34,967 bases of DNA. It comes from Deltaproteobacteria bacterium (GTDB taxonomy: Bacteria; Desulfobacterota; GWC2-55-46). The stretch is taken from the NCBI GenBank assembly GCA_016234955.1, contig JACRNN010000174.1, positions 1-34,967 of the forward strand. The letters run 5' to 3'. Below are positions 23,982 through 32,716 of this stretch, piece after piece (positions within the stretch are counted from its first letter, which is position 1; each line of letters begins with the position of its first letter). Position numbers and translations under genes: made by a program. A model generated the notes under the pieces. It had not been told where the DNA came from. It was given only the letters and a program-made list of their open reading frames with translations, and did no database searches.

Positions 23982-25256
23982 ATGCCGTACGAACTCTTCA
24001 TAGGGCTACGCTACCTCAAGGCAAAGAGGAAGCAGACCTTCATCTCGGTGATAAGCTTCATCTCCGTCCTCGGGATTACCGTCGGGGTGACGGCCCTCAT
24101 CATAGTGCTCTCCGTCATGACGGGCTTTGAGGAGAACCTCAAGGAAAAGATCCTCGGCATCAACGCCCATGTCGTAGTGACCGGGCTCGGCAACGGCATG
24201 AAGGATTACGAAGGCGTGGCTTCCAAGGTCAAGAAGGTCCCCGGGGTCGTCGGCGCGACGCCCTTCACCTACAACCAGGCGATGATCTCCGCCCGCGGCG
24301 GCGTGATAGGGGCGGTGATACGCGGGCTCGACACGAAAACCGCCGGCTCGGTCACGGTGCTTCCGGGAAAGATAAAGGAAGGGGCACTCGAGGGCATAGA
24401 CGTCCCGCTCCAGGGGACCACGGCGCAGCCCCCCTCCGGACTGCCGGGCATAGTCATAGGAAAGGAGCTCGCCAAGAACATCGGGGCCGAGGTCGGCGAC
24501 AGCGTGAACGTCATATCCCCCATGGGCGCGATGACCCCGGCCGGGCCGATGCCGCGGATGGCCTCCTTCAGGGTATCGGGCATATTCGAGGTGGGGATGT
24601 ACGAATACGACTCCACCCTCGCCTTCATATCCATCGGGAACGCCCAGAGGTTCTTCAGGCTCGGCGACACGGTCAACGGCGTGGAGGTGAAGATCGACGA
24701 CATATACAGGGCCCAGGCCGTATCCAACGAGATACTCGACAGGGTCAAGGGCCCGTACTGGACAAGGACGTGGATGGAGATGAACAGGAACCTCTTCTCG
24801 GCGTTAAGGCTCGAGAAGGTGGCCATGTTCATCATACTCACGCTTATAATACTCGTCGCCGCGCTCAACATCATAAGCACCCTCATCATGGTGGTCATGG
24901 AGAAGGGCAAGGACATCGCCATACTCAAGAGCCTCGGGGCGACCTCCGGGGGGATAATGAAGATATTCATGATAGAGGGGCTCGTCATCGGCTTTACGGG
25001 CACGTTCCTCGGCACGGCGCTGGGGCTCGTCTCCGCGCTCAACCTCGAGAGGATCGTGGCGTTCGCGGAGCGGGTCTTCAGCTTCAAGGTGCTCCCCCCC
25101 AGCGTCTACTACATAGACAAGTTCCCCTCGAAGGTCGAACCCGCGTTCGTTGCCGTCATAGTGCTGATATCGATAGGCATAAGCTTTTTAGCGACCCTCT
25201 ACCCGTCGTGGCAGGCTTCGAGGTTCGACCCGGTAGAGGGCCTCAGATACGAATGA
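23982..25256 (+). CDS. lolC: Lipoprotein-releasing ABC permease LolC/LolE
   Basis: Inner-membrane permease of the LolCDE system, which lifts outer-membrane lipoproteins out of the inner membrane to LolA. From ATG 23982 it has 424 residues. One membrane helix is near the N-terminus (ISFISVLGITVGVTALIIVLS) and three are at the C-terminus (IILTLIILVAALNIISTLIM, MIEGLVIGFTGTFLGTALG, FVAVIVLISIGISFLATLYP), with a periplasmic domain of about 210 residues between. The start follows AGAAGGAAACGCTAAAA; a longer frame from GTG 23922 overlaps lysS and lacks a signal. Only one LolC/E gene is present, so it probably forms a homodimer with LolD. Unusually, the ATPase gene is not next: a TPR-cNMP gene intervenes. 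Confidence 0.94.
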   Translation: MPYELFIGLRYLKAKRKQTFISVISFISVLGITVGVTALIIVLSVMTGFEENLKEKILGINAHVVVTGLGNGMKDYEGVASKVKKVPGVVGATPFTYNQAMISARGGVIGAVIRGLDTKTAGSVTVLPGKIKEGALEGIDVPLQGTTAQPPSGLPGIVIGKELAKNIGAEVGDSVNVISPMGAMTPAGPMPRMASFRVSGIFEVGMYEYDSTLAFISIGNAQRFFRLGDTVNGVEVKIDDIYRAQAVSNEILDRVKGPYWTRTWMEMNRNLFSALRLEKVAMFIILTLIILVAALNIISTLIMVVMEKGKDIAILKSLGATSGGIMKIFMIEGLVIGFTGTFLGTALGLVSALNLERIVAFAERVFSFKVLPPSVYYIDKFPSKVEPAFVAVIVLISIGISFLATLYPSWQASRFDPVEGLRYE

Positions 25257-25262
25257 GGCCCC

Positions 25263-26462
25263 ATGCCGGATAAGGCCGCGGTCATATCCGCGGCCAGGGA
25301 TAAGGCCGAGGCCCTCTTTGCCAAAGGGATGTACAGGGAGGCGCTCAGCGCGTACGGGGAGATAAGGTCCCGCGGCCCAAAGGACCCGAGGATATTGCTC
25401 CGCATGGGGGATATCCACAGGAGGCTTGAAGACCTCGCCGGGGCCGTCGACCGCTATAAAGAGGCCGCCGAGTCCTTCGCAAAGCTCGGCTTTACCATAA
25501 AGGCGGTCGCGGTATGCAAGATGATAATGAACATTGACCCCTCCCGGGAGGACGTCCAGCAAAGGCTCTCTGAGCTATGCGCCGGCGGGGGCAAGCAGGA
25601 AGACCCGGCTGAAAAACCCTTTGCGCGGCGCACGGACGTAAAGGTCCCCAGGGCCCCTCTCTTTTCGGACTTTACCGAGCCCGAGTTCATCGAGGCGGTA
25701 AAGAAGGTCTCCTCCAGGAGGCTCGCCGCCGGGTCCATCCTCTTCAACGAGGGCGAGAGCGGGGATTCGATTTTCATAATAGCCGAGGGCTCGGTCGACG
25801 TCATCGGCAAGGCAAAGGACGGCCGCGAGGTGCGCCTCGCCCGGCTTGACGAGGGGAGCGTATTCGGCGAGTTCGGCTTTTTCCTGAACTCAAGGAGGTT
25901 GACCGCCGTAAAGGCGCATGAGGACTCGACTGTGCTCGAGCTTACCGGGGACGATCTCAACGGGATGATATCCAAGCACCCGAGGGTCGAAGAGGTGCTC
26001 TTCGGCTTCTACAAGGAGCGGGTCGTCGACAGGCTCATGGCGCTCTGCGACGTCTTCGCCCCGTTGAGCGTGGCCGACAGGCGCGAGGTCCTTCAAAGGC
26101 TCACCCTGGAGAAGTCCCCCAAGGGGGGCCTTCTCCTCAGGGAGCACGACCGGGGCGACATCATGTACCTTATCAAAAAGGGCCGCGTATCCGTCTGGGT
26201 TACGGACAGGGCAGGCGCCAGGAAGGAGCTTGCCGAGCTTGCGGAGGGGGATTTTTTCGGAGAGATAGCGCTTGCAACGGCCAGGCCGAGGGTCGCCAGC
26301 GTTACAGCGCTCTCCGACGTAGAGCTTGTGGTCTTCTCAAGGCCTGTGATAAAAGACATCCTCGGCAAATACCCCCGGGTCAAGGCCGTGCTTGAAAACG
26401 TCATCAAGGAGCGCGTGCTCGACGCCGTAAGGGCCATGGAGCGGCGCGGGGCGCTGATATGA
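25263..26462 (+). CDS. TPR protein with two cyclic-nucleotide-binding domains
   Basis: A 399-residue cytoplasmic protein with no signal peptide. Residues 1-115 are TPR-like helices (AEALFAKGMYREALSAYGEI, PRILLRMGDIHRRL). Two cNMP-binding (Crp-fold) domains follow, at about 140-260 and 270-395. The second has the full phosphate-binding cassette FFGEIALATARPRVAS; the first is more altered (FGEFGFFLNSRRLTAV) but keeps the Gly-Glu and Arg. There is no DNA-binding domain or catalytic output, so it is probably a sensor or adaptor. It starts six bases after lolC and lies before lolD, so it is likely made with the Lol transporter. Function is unknown; a link to lipoprotein export is inference from position only. 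Confidence 0.88.
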   Translation: MPDKAAVISAARDKAEALFAKGMYREALSAYGEIRSRGPKDPRILLRMGDIHRRLEDLAGAVDRYKEAAESFAKLGFTIKAVAVCKMIMNIDPSREDVQQRLSELCAGGGKQEDPAEKPFARRTDVKVPRAPLFSDFTEPEFIEAVKKVSSRRLAAGSILFNEGESGDSIFIIAEGSVDVIGKAKDGREVRLARLDEGSVFGEFGFFLNSRRLTAVKAHEDSTVLELTGDDLNGMISKHPRVEEVLFGFYKERVVDRLMALCDVFAPLSVADRREVLQRLTLEKSPKGGLLLREHDRGDIMYLIKKGRVSVWVTDRAGARKELAELAEGDFFGEIALATARPRVASVTALSDVELVVFSRPVIKDILGKYPRVKAVLENVIKERVLDAVRAMERRGALI

Positions 26463-26538
26463 ACATGAAAGGGTCTTTCAGGGGACGCGAGGGCGCCTTG
26501 CGGCGGCGGTCTTTCGGGCCGACCCCTCAAGCGTAGCG

Positions 26539-27213
26539 ATGGATCTTATAACGATAAAAGGGCTCTGCAAGACCTACGGGAACGCCAAAAAGAAGGTCGA
26601 GGTGTTGAAGGGGATAGATTTGAATATCTCCGAGGGCGATACCGTCTCCATAGTCGGGGCCTCGGGGGTGGGCAAGTCCACGCTCCTGTCCATAATGGGC
26701 GCCCTCGACAGGCCGACCTCCGGGGAGGTCCTGTACCGCGGCGAGGCGATATTCAGGTATGACAGCAGGAGGATCGCGGCGTTCAGGAACAGGTTCATAG
26801 GCTTTGTGTTCCAGTTCCACCATCTGCTCCCTGAGTTCACCGCGCTTGAAAACGTCATGCTCCCGGCCCTCATAGGCGGGGCGGACAAGGCCGAGGCGCT
26901 CAAGAGGGCCAAAAAACTGCTTGAAGAGGTCGGCCTCGGCAAGAGGCTCGACCACAAGCCCGGAGAGCTCTCCGGAGGTGAGCAGCAGAGGTGCGCCATA
27001 GTGCGCGCCCTGGTCCAGGGGCCGGCCGTACTACTGGCGGATGAGCCTACCGGGAACCTCGACACCCGCACCGGCGAAGAGGTCTTCGAGCTTATCATGG
27101 GGCTTAAAAAATCCATGAACACGACCATGATCATAGTCACGCACAACGAAAAGCTCGCCTCCAGGCTCTCCCGGAGGCTCAGGATGGTCGACGGCAGGAT
27201 AGTGGAGGATTGA
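26539..27213 (+). CDS. lolD: Lipoprotein-releasing ABC transporter ATPase LolD
   Basis: The 224-residue ATPase partner of LolC/E. Walker A GASGVGKST, Q-loop FVFQFHHLLPEFTALEN, signature LSGGEQQR, Walker B VLLADEPTGNLD and the H-loop IIVTHN are all present. FHHLLPEFTALENVMLP is characteristic of LolD within the MacB/LolD group. The start ATG 26539 matches family alignments although no clear ribosome site is seen, so translation may depend on coupling or on the unusual 76-base upstream spacer. It is separated from lolC by the TPR-cNMP gene. A repeat-rich spacer follows, so the operon may partly end here. Confidence 0.95.
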   Translation: MDLITIKGLCKTYGNAKKKVEVLKGIDLNISEGDTVSIVGASGVGKSTLLSIMGALDRPTSGEVLYRGEAIFRYDSRRIAAFRNRFIGFVFQFHHLLPEFTALENVMLPALIGGADKAEALKRAKKLLEEVGLGKRLDHKPGELSGGEQQRCAIVRALVQGPAVLLADEPTGNLDTRTGEEVFELIMGLKKSMNTTMIIVTHNEKLASRLSRRLRMVDGRIVED

Positions 27214-27223
27214 TTTTCAACCT

Positions 27224-27278
27224 CCCCCTTTGGAAAAGGGGGATAAGAGGGGGATTTCACGGCGTTTTCTAATCCCCC
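27224..27278. repeat. G/C-run hairpins downstream of lolD
   Basis: CCCCCTT/AAGGGGG with loop TGGAA (27224-27242) is followed by GGGGGATT/AATCCCCC (27249-27278). The stems begin 11 bases after the lolD stop. There is no clean T-run, so termination is uncertain. Similar CCCCCTTT-type repeats are scattered in many related genomes. Confidence 0.5.
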
Positions 27279-27360
27279 CCTACCCCCCCCCTTAGAAAGA
27301 GGGTCGTTAATGGGACAGCCGTGTTTCACCCTGAGGAAGCTCTGATTGATTCCTTGGTTC

Positions 27361-27410
27361 GTCATTGCGAGCCCTTCGCCCTGTCATTCTGAGCGAAGCG
27401 AAAAATCTTG
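27361..27410 (+). repeat. GTCATTGCGAGC / GTCATTCTGAGCGAAGCG dispersed repeat
   Basis: GTCATTGCGAGC (27361-27372) and TGTCATTCTGAGCGAAGCGA (from 27382) match short dispersed repeats known from many bacterial genomes. This is one copy inside the 400-base lolD-bamA spacer, which shows no gene. Confidence 0.65.
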
Positions 27411-27500
27411 TTCTTCCGCTCAGGACAGGCTCCGCGAAGCATCTCATCTTTTGAGAAATCAACAACTTGGAGATTTTCGTGGCGTCCGCTCCTCAATGAC

Positions 27501-27526
27501 TCTCAAAAGACTTTTTCAGCGGCCTG
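27501..27526 (+). repeat. AAAGACTTTTTCAGC repeat copy
   Basis: TCTCAAAAGACTTTTTCAGC followed by GGCCTG matches the motif at 798-874 and 34500-34520. A near-identical GACTTTTTCAGCAGCCTG form is common in related genomes. Confidence 0.65.
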
Positions 27527-27540
27527 ATTCGGCCCCCAAG

Positions 27541-27610
27541 CCAGGCCGCGTGGTATCCGAAGGCGCTGTTGATCGTAGCGGGGAATTAGACTCCGAAGGA
27601 AACATTAAAA
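27541..27610 (+). repeat. Repeat leader ending GAAGGAAACATTAAAA at the bamA start
   Basis: The parts GGTATCCGAAGG, GGGGAATTAGAC and TCCGAAGGAAACATTAAAA appear in the same order as at 12472-12537. The final GAAGGA also acts as the bamA ribosome site, 11 bases before ATG 27612. Confidence 0.65.
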
Positions 27611-27611
27611 C

Positions 27612-30323
27612 ATGTGGAAAGGGGTACACCAGGGATTGAGGTCCGTTCGTTTTGGTCTGATAGCTTTTTTCTTTCTCTTGACGTTCGTCTTGCCGTCCAG
27701 GGGTTTTGCTGAAAAACCCCGGATAAAGGTGCTTCTGCTCCCCCTTGATATGCACAGCAACGTCGACATCTCAGCATCCCGGCGCTCGGTCATGGAGGCG
27801 TTGGCATCATCTCTGGCCGCGTCAGGGGCCGAAATCGCCGGGATAGACATAATCAAGGACGCGATGCTCAACCAGGGGGTAAAGACGTTTGACGAGGCAA
27901 AGGCCCTCGATATCGCCTCAAAGGCGGCGGCGGACTTCGCCGTCCTGGGGTCTATGACAAGGCTCGGCGGCTCAACCACCGTGGACTGGCACATCCTCGA
28001 CTTGAAGACAAAAGGGCCTGTGGCCTTTTACTTCAAATCCTCCGCTTCGGAACAGGAGCTTATCAAGGCGCTCTCCGAGACCTCTGGCGCGATGTACGAA
28101 AAGATGCTCTCCGTCCTTAAGGGCAAACCGGCCGTGAAATCAGGGGCGATCGACAGGATAGCGGTCACGGGCAACAGAAGGGTCGACACGGAGGCCATCA
28201 TGAAAAAAATATCCTCGAAGACCGGCGAGCCCTTCTCCGTCGACGACGTGAGGGAAGACATCAGGGCCATATACGGCACCGGATTTTTCGACGACATATC
28301 GGCCGACCTCTCGGACACCGCCTCGGGCAAGACCCTGACGTTTATCGTCAAGGAGATGCCCTTCATAAAGAAGATCGAGATAAAGGGGAACCATGAGCTC
28401 AGGGACGACAAGATAAAGGAGGCCCTCACCATCAAGGAGAATACCGTCCTTGACAGAGTGGTCATGGGCGAGAACGCGCAGAAGATAAAGAACCTCTACT
28501 CCGAAGAGGGCTATTACCTCGCCTCCGTGACCACCGCGGTAGAGTCGGACGGGGTCGAGGCCGCCGTAAGGTTCAACATAGACGAGGGCCCGGAGGTGAA
28601 GGTCAGGAGGATTACCTTCATCGGCAACAAGCGCTTCTCCGACGATAAGCTCAGGGGCCTCATGAACACGACCGAGAAGGGCGTATTCTCCATTTTAAGC
28701 GGCTCCGGCAAATTCAACGAGTTCATATTCCAGAACGACCTCGCCCTTATAATCGGCTATTACCTCGACAAGGGCTACATAAACGCCGACATCACGGACA
28801 AGAGGGTACTTCTGAGCGACGACAAGCAGTGGTTCCACATAACTATCGCCATAAACGAGGGCGAACAGTACAGGCTCGGCAACATAGACGTCGCCGGGGA
28901 GCTCCTCGTCCCCAAAGAGGAGCTTTTGGAGAAGTTCAAGATCGCGCCGGGGGACATATTCAACAGGTCCAAGGTGGCCAAGGGGATAGAGGATATAACC
29001 GACCTCTACGGCGACAAGGGGTATGCCTACGCCGACATAAGGCCCCGCACACAGCCTAACCCCGAGACAAAGACCGTTGACATCTCGATAGATATAAAGA
29101 AGAACGACCTCGTATACATAGAGAAGGTCGACATAGTTGGCAACGTGAGGACCAGGGACAAGGTTATAAGGCGCGAGGTCGAGGTCGGCGAAGGGGACCT
29201 CTACTCCTCCTCGGCCCTGAAGAGGAGCCGGAACAACCTGAAGCGGCTCGGATATTTCGAGGACGTGAAGATATCGCAGAACCAGGGCTCTTCCACCGAG
29301 AAGATAAAGCTCGACGTGAACGTGAAGGAGCGGCCCACGGGCTCCGTATCCGTGGGGTTCGGGTACAGCTCGGTCGACAAACTCATAGGGACCGCGTCTA
29401 TATCCCAGAGCAACCTCTTAGGCACCGGGCTCCAGCTCGACGTCTCGGGCACGTTGAGCGCGTCGAGCTCCAAGTACATCCTCGGCTTTACCGAGCCCTG
29501 GCTATTTGACAAGCCCCTTTCCGCCGGGTTCGACGTCTATAATACGTACAAGGAGTACCCGGACTTCAAGCTCTACAAGAAGGGCTTTGACCTCAGGTTC
29601 GGCTTCCCCGTCTACGACAGGTATACGCGGGGATATCTTACCTATAAGCTCGAGGACGTGAATATCACGGACGTTGCGGACACGGCGTCGAGCTACATAC
29701 AGGAGCAGGCCGGCAAGAACACCGAGAGCAGCATCAAGGCCGCCGTCAGAAGGGACACCCGCGACGACGCCTTCTTCCCGACCGAGGGGGCGGTTGTGAC
29801 CTTTTCCACCGAGTTCGCCGGAGGGCCGCTCGGGGGGACGAGCTACTTCATCAAATACGAGGGCGACGCCATAAAGTTCTTCGGCCTGCCGTGGGACACC
29901 ACCTTCTCCATACGCGGAAGCCTCGGCCATATAATGAGCTATGACGGACATTCGGCGCCCATCTACGAAAAATACTTCCTCGGCGGCATGAATTCGATAA
30001 GGGGCTTTGAGGCCCGGTCGGTAGGGCCGAAGGACCCGGCCACCGGGGACCTCATAGGCGGGACCACGATGATGATCGTAAATACCGAATTCCTGTTCCC
30101 GATCATGCCCGAGCAGAAGAGCGTAAGAGGGGTCGTCTTCCTGGACGCCGGCAACGCATACGAGGGCAGGATCGACTTCGGGGATATAAGGTACGGGTCG
30201 GGCTTCGGCATCAGGTGGTTCTCCCCCATAGGGCCTCTGCGCCTTGAACTCGGGTTCAACCTGAACAAGCGCGAGGGGGAGAAGTCCCAGCAGTGGGAGT
30301 TCGCCATCGGAAGCGTCTTTTAA
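27612..30323 (+). CDS. bamA: Outer-membrane protein assembly factor BamA with extra N-terminal domain
   Basis: BamA is the barrel that inserts beta-barrel proteins into the outer membrane. Of 903 residues, 1-33 form a signal peptide (GLIAFFFLLTFVLPSRGFA). Residues about 35-170 are an extra alpha/beta domain before the first POTRA (KVLLLPLDMHSNVDIS, AADFAVLGSMTRLGG) that recalls CsgG/TolB-N-like periplasmic folds. Five POTRA domains follow (about 178-570), each with the GN-type motif (AVTGNRRVD, EIKGNHELRD, TFIGNKRFSD, DVAGELLVPK, DIVGNVRTRD). The barrel has the loop-6 motif SIRGFEARSVGP and ends in Phe (WEFAIGSVF), the BAM recognition signal. It begins after a repeat that supplies its ribosome site, and skp follows 165 bases later. 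Confidence 0.96.
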   Translation: MWKGVHQGLRSVRFGLIAFFFLLTFVLPSRGFAEKPRIKVLLLPLDMHSNVDISASRRSVMEALASSLAASGAEIAGIDIIKDAMLNQGVKTFDEAKALDIASKAAADFAVLGSMTRLGGSTTVDWHILDLKTKGPVAFYFKSSASEQELIKALSETSGAMYEKMLSVLKGKPAVKSGAIDRIAVTGNRRVDTEAIMKKISSKTGEPFSVDDVREDIRAIYGTGFFDDISADLSDTASGKTLTFIVKEMPFIKKIEIKGNHELRDDKIKEALTIKENTVLDRVVMGENAQKIKNLYSEEGYYLASVTTAVESDGVEAAVRFNIDEGPEVKVRRITFIGNKRFSDDKLRGLMNTTEKGVFSILSGSGKFNEFIFQNDLALIIGYYLDKGYINADITDKRVLLSDDKQWFHITIAINEGEQYRLGNIDVAGELLVPKEELLEKFKIAPGDIFNRSKVAKGIEDITDLYGDKGYAYADIRPRTQPNPETKTVDISIDIKKNDLVYIEKVDIVGNVRTRDKVIRREVEVGEGDLYSSSALKRSRNNLKRLGYFEDVKISQNQGSSTEKIKLDVNVKERPTGSVSVGFGYSSVDKLIGTASISQSNLLGTGLQLDVSGTLSASSSKYILGFTEPWLFDKPLSAGFDVYNTYKEYPDFKLYKKGFDLRFGFPVYDRYTRGYLTYKLEDVNITDVADTASSYIQEQAGKNTESSIKAAVRRDTRDDAFFPTEGAVVTFSTEFAGGPLGGTSYFIKYEGDAIKFFGLPWDTTFSIRGSLGHIMSYDGHSAPIYEKYFLGGMNSIRGFEARSVGPKDPATGDLIGGTTMMIVNTEFLFPIMPEQKSVRGVVFLDAGNAYEGRIDFGDIRYGSGFGIRWFSPIGPLRLELGFNLNKREGEKSQQWEFAIGSVF

Positions 30324-30343
30324 TGTTTCCCCTGGGTATGGTT
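30322..30343 (-). repeat. Inverted GAAGGAAACATT repeat at the bamA stop
   Basis: Read on the minus strand it gives AACCATACCC then AGGGGAAACATT, matching ATCATACCCGAAGGAAACATT at 22057. It overlaps the bamA TAA stop by two bases. Confidence 0.5.
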
Positions 30344-30382
30344 GCCTCTGTGCGGTCTATCGCCCCCCGGCAAGCATATCGA

Positions 30383-30412
30383 TGGAAAAACGCGCCTGTT
30401 TTGATGTATAAT
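30383..30412 (+). promoter_or_regulatory. Candidate promoter for skp-lpxD-fabZ-lpxA
   Basis: A perfect TATAAT (30407-30412) is preceded after 18 bases by TGGAAA (30383-30388), a fair -35. It lies in the bamA-skp spacer, 75 bases before the skp start, so the downstream genes may have their own promoter. Confidence 0.5.
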
Positions 30413-30488
30413 TACTTTTTTATCGCCAGGCCCCGTTGGGCCGGGATTTTCAAGGAAGTTCATAAAACGGCTTACAAGGAGAGTGGAT

Positions 30489-31016
30489 ATGAGATACATC
30501 AGCGTCATCGTATGCGCCTTTGTCGTGTTGATGGCCTTTGCTCGCCCCGCCGCATCGGCCGATGTCAAGATAGGCTACGCCAACCTCCAGCGCGCGCTCA
30601 ATGAGTGCGTGGCCGGGGTCAAGGCCAAAGATGCGTTGAAGGAAGAGGCTAAAAAACTCGAAGACGTGCTCAACGCCAAACAGGAAGAGCTAAAGAAGCT
30701 CAAGGACGAGATAACCAAGAAGGGTAGCCTCTGGAACAAGGAGACGAGGGAACAGAAGGAACAGGAGCTCAACGCAAAGGCCCAGGACTTTCAGAGGCAG
30801 TACATGCAGTACAACGACGACCTGAATAAGAAAAAGGTCTCCACCGAGGCCCAGATAATAGAGGACCTGAAGTCGGTCGTGGAAGAGGTGGCGAAGAAAA
30901 AGGGCTACGCCTACGTATTTGAAAAATCCGTCGGCGGGCTCCTCTACGCCCCGGCGGACACGGACCTGACGGACGAGGTAATCAAGGTGTACGACAAAAG
31001 ACAGAAGGCTAAGTAG
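30489..31016 (+). CDS. skp: Periplasmic chaperone Skp/OmpH
   Basis: A trimeric chaperone that holds unfolded outer-membrane proteins. It has 175 residues from ATG 30489, with AAGGAG seven bases upstream; GTG 30483 is too close to that site. Residues 1-24 are a signal peptide (VIVCAFVVLMAFARPAASA). The mature start DVKIGYANLQRALNE is typical OmpH. A long Lys/Glu-rich coiled coil (about 50-120, KKLEDVLNAKQEELKKLKDE) forms the tentacles, and the C-terminal strand region (GYAYVFEKSVGGLLYA) the base. It is placed between bamA and lpxD, as in many Gram-negative bacteria. Confidence 0.95.
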   Translation: MRYISVIVCAFVVLMAFARPAASADVKIGYANLQRALNECVAGVKAKDALKEEAKKLEDVLNAKQEELKKLKDEITKKGSLWNKETREQKEQELNAKAQDFQRQYMQYNDDLNKKKVSTEAQIIEDLKSVVEEVAKKKGYAYVFEKSVGGLLYAPADTDLTDEVIKVYDKRQKAK

Positions 31017-31021
31017 ACCAG

Positions 31022-32062
31022 GTGGAGTTGACCCTCAAAGAGATAGCCTCCGCAGTCGACGGCCGCGTGGCCGGCGATGAGACTGCGGTTGTAAGGGACG
31101 TCGCCCCCATAGAAGAGGCGACGGAGGGCGATATCACGTTCATCTCCGACAGGAGGCATTTAAAGTGCCTTAAGTCCACCGGCGCCACAGCCGTCATCCT
31201 GCGCGACTCGGACACTCCGGCGGCAAATGGCGCGGGTAAGAACCTTATCCTTATAAAAGACCCCCTCCTCGCCTTCGTGCGGGTGATGGACATTTTCAGG
31301 CCCCAGCCCCCGGTTGTCCCCGGCATCCACCCCAAGGCCGAGGTAAGCTCGAAGGCCGCGATAGGCAAAGACGCCTCTATCCAGGCGTTCACGGTCGTTG
31401 AGGAGGGGGCGGTCATAGGGGACCGGACAACGCTTTACCAGGGGGTATACATAGGCCGGGGCGCAAGGGTCGGGGACGACACGGTCCTCCATTCGGGGGT
31501 GCGCGTCAGGGAAGGCTGCCGGATAGGGAGCAGGGTCATCATCCACTGCAATTCGGTCGTGGGGAGCGACGGCTTCGGCTACGCGAAGGCAGGCTCCCGG
31601 TACGAAAAGATCCCTCAGCGCGGCATAGTGCGCATAGAGGACGACGTCGAGGTCGGCGCCTGCGTTACCATAGACCGGGCCACTATAGGATCCACCGTCA
31701 TAGGCAGGGGCACGAAGATAGACAACCTCGTCCAGATAGCGCATAACGTCAAGGTCGGCACGGACTCCGTGATAGTGGCGCAGGCCGGGATAGCCGGGAG
31801 CGCCAGCATAGGCAACAGGGTCCAGGTGGCCGGCCAGGCCGGAATAGCCGGCCATATAGAGATAGGCGACGACTCCACGCTCGGCGCCAAGGCCGGCGCC
31901 ACCAACGACATCCCCCCGAGTTCCGTATATTCCGGCTTCCCGGCCATACCGCACAAGGAGTGGCTGAGGGCGTCCGTCGTCTACGGTAAACTGCCCGAGC
32001 TTAAAAAGAGGATTGAGGAGCTGGAGAAGCGGCTCGGCCGGCTTGAGAAGCAGGAGGGGTGA
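31022..32062 (+). CDS. lpxD: UDP-3-O-acylglucosamine N-acyltransferase LpxD
   Basis: LpxD adds the second acyl chain, at the 2-nitrogen, in lipid A synthesis (third step), using acyl-ACP. At 346 residues it is of normal length. The N-terminal uridine-binding domain spans 1-100 (ITFISDRRHLKCL). The left-handed beta-helix of hexapeptide repeats spans about 105-320, with NSVVGSDGFGYA and the catalytic His241 in VQIAHNVKVG. A C-terminal helix ends the protein (LPELKKRIEELEKRLGRLEK). GTG 31022 starts five bases after the skp stop; no strong ribosome site is visible, so translational coupling is likely. Confidence 0.96.
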   Translation: MELTLKEIASAVDGRVAGDETAVVRDVAPIEEATEGDITFISDRRHLKCLKSTGATAVILRDSDTPAANGAGKNLILIKDPLLAFVRVMDIFRPQPPVVPGIHPKAEVSSKAAIGKDASIQAFTVVEEGAVIGDRTTLYQGVYIGRGARVGDDTVLHSGVRVREGCRIGSRVIIHCNSVVGSDGFGYAKAGSRYEKIPQRGIVRIEDDVEVGACVTIDRATIGSTVIGRGTKIDNLVQIAHNVKVGTDSVIVAQAGIAGSASIGNRVQVAGQAGIAGHIEIGDDSTLGAKAGATNDIPPSSVYSGFPAIPHKEWLRASVVYGKLPELKKRIEELEKRLGRLEKQEG

Positions 32063-32138
32063 GGCCTGGGATTCTCAGCGTAATCAGTATGCGCAGGCTT
32101 TCGCGGCTTAACCCGGCAATAAGAACAGAGGAGGCGCG

Positions 32139-32567
32139 ATGATAACCATTACCGAGATCATGTCCATACTCCCGCACCGCTATCCATTTCTCCTGATAGA
32201 CAGGATAGTGGAGTTTGAAGAGGGGAAATCGGCAAAGGGGCTGAAAAACGTCACCATCAACGAGCCGTTCTTCCTCGGCCACTTCCCCGGCCACCCGATA
32301 ATGCCCGGGGTGCTGATAATAGAGGCCATGGCCCAGGTCGGCGGGGTGCTGGCCTTCAAATCCGCGAACGTGAACAACAAGGTGGTGTACTTCATGGGCA
32401 TAGACAGGGCGCGGTTCAGGAAACCGGTACTGCCGGGGGATACGCTCGAGATAAATATGACCGTCACAAAATGCAGGGGCGCCATCTGGGCCTTCAAGGG
32501 CACGGCCACAGTAGGCGGCGCGCTCGTTGCCGAGGCCGAGCTTATGGCCACCATCATGGAGAAGTGA
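32139..32567 (+). CDS. fabZ: (3R)-hydroxyacyl-ACP dehydratase FabZ
   Basis: FabZ dehydrates 3-hydroxyacyl-ACP in fatty acid elongation and so competes with LpxA for 3-hydroxyacyl-ACP. It has 142 residues, one hot-dog fold. The active site is complete: His48 in LGHFPGHPIMPG and Glu62 in LIIEAMAQ, 14 residues apart as in known enzymes. The start MITITEIMSILPHRYPFLLID is typical. GAGGAGG is six bases before ATG 32139. It lies between lpxD and lpxA, the usual place. Confidence 0.97.
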   Translation: MITITEIMSILPHRYPFLLIDRIVEFEEGKSAKGLKNVTINEPFFLGHFPGHPIMPGVLIIEAMAQVGGVLAFKSANVNNKVVYFMGIDRARFRKPVLPGDTLEINMTVTKCRGAIWAFKGTATVGGALVAEAELMATIMEK

Positions 32568-32716
32568 GGGGGGCGGCGCGATCGCCCGCTCCACGGCCTC
32601 ATCGTGCGGGCTTCGGCTCCAAGAGGCAGACCGCATCCGCCGCGCACGCCATATATTTTCACAAGCAAGGCGCTTTAAGTATTCAGATACGTCGTCATGA
32701 AAGGCAGGGCTTATTA

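Noticed and set aside
27346..27639. 97-codon frame across the lolD-bamA spacer
   Set aside because: It is made of several dispersed repeats and overlaps the bamA start.
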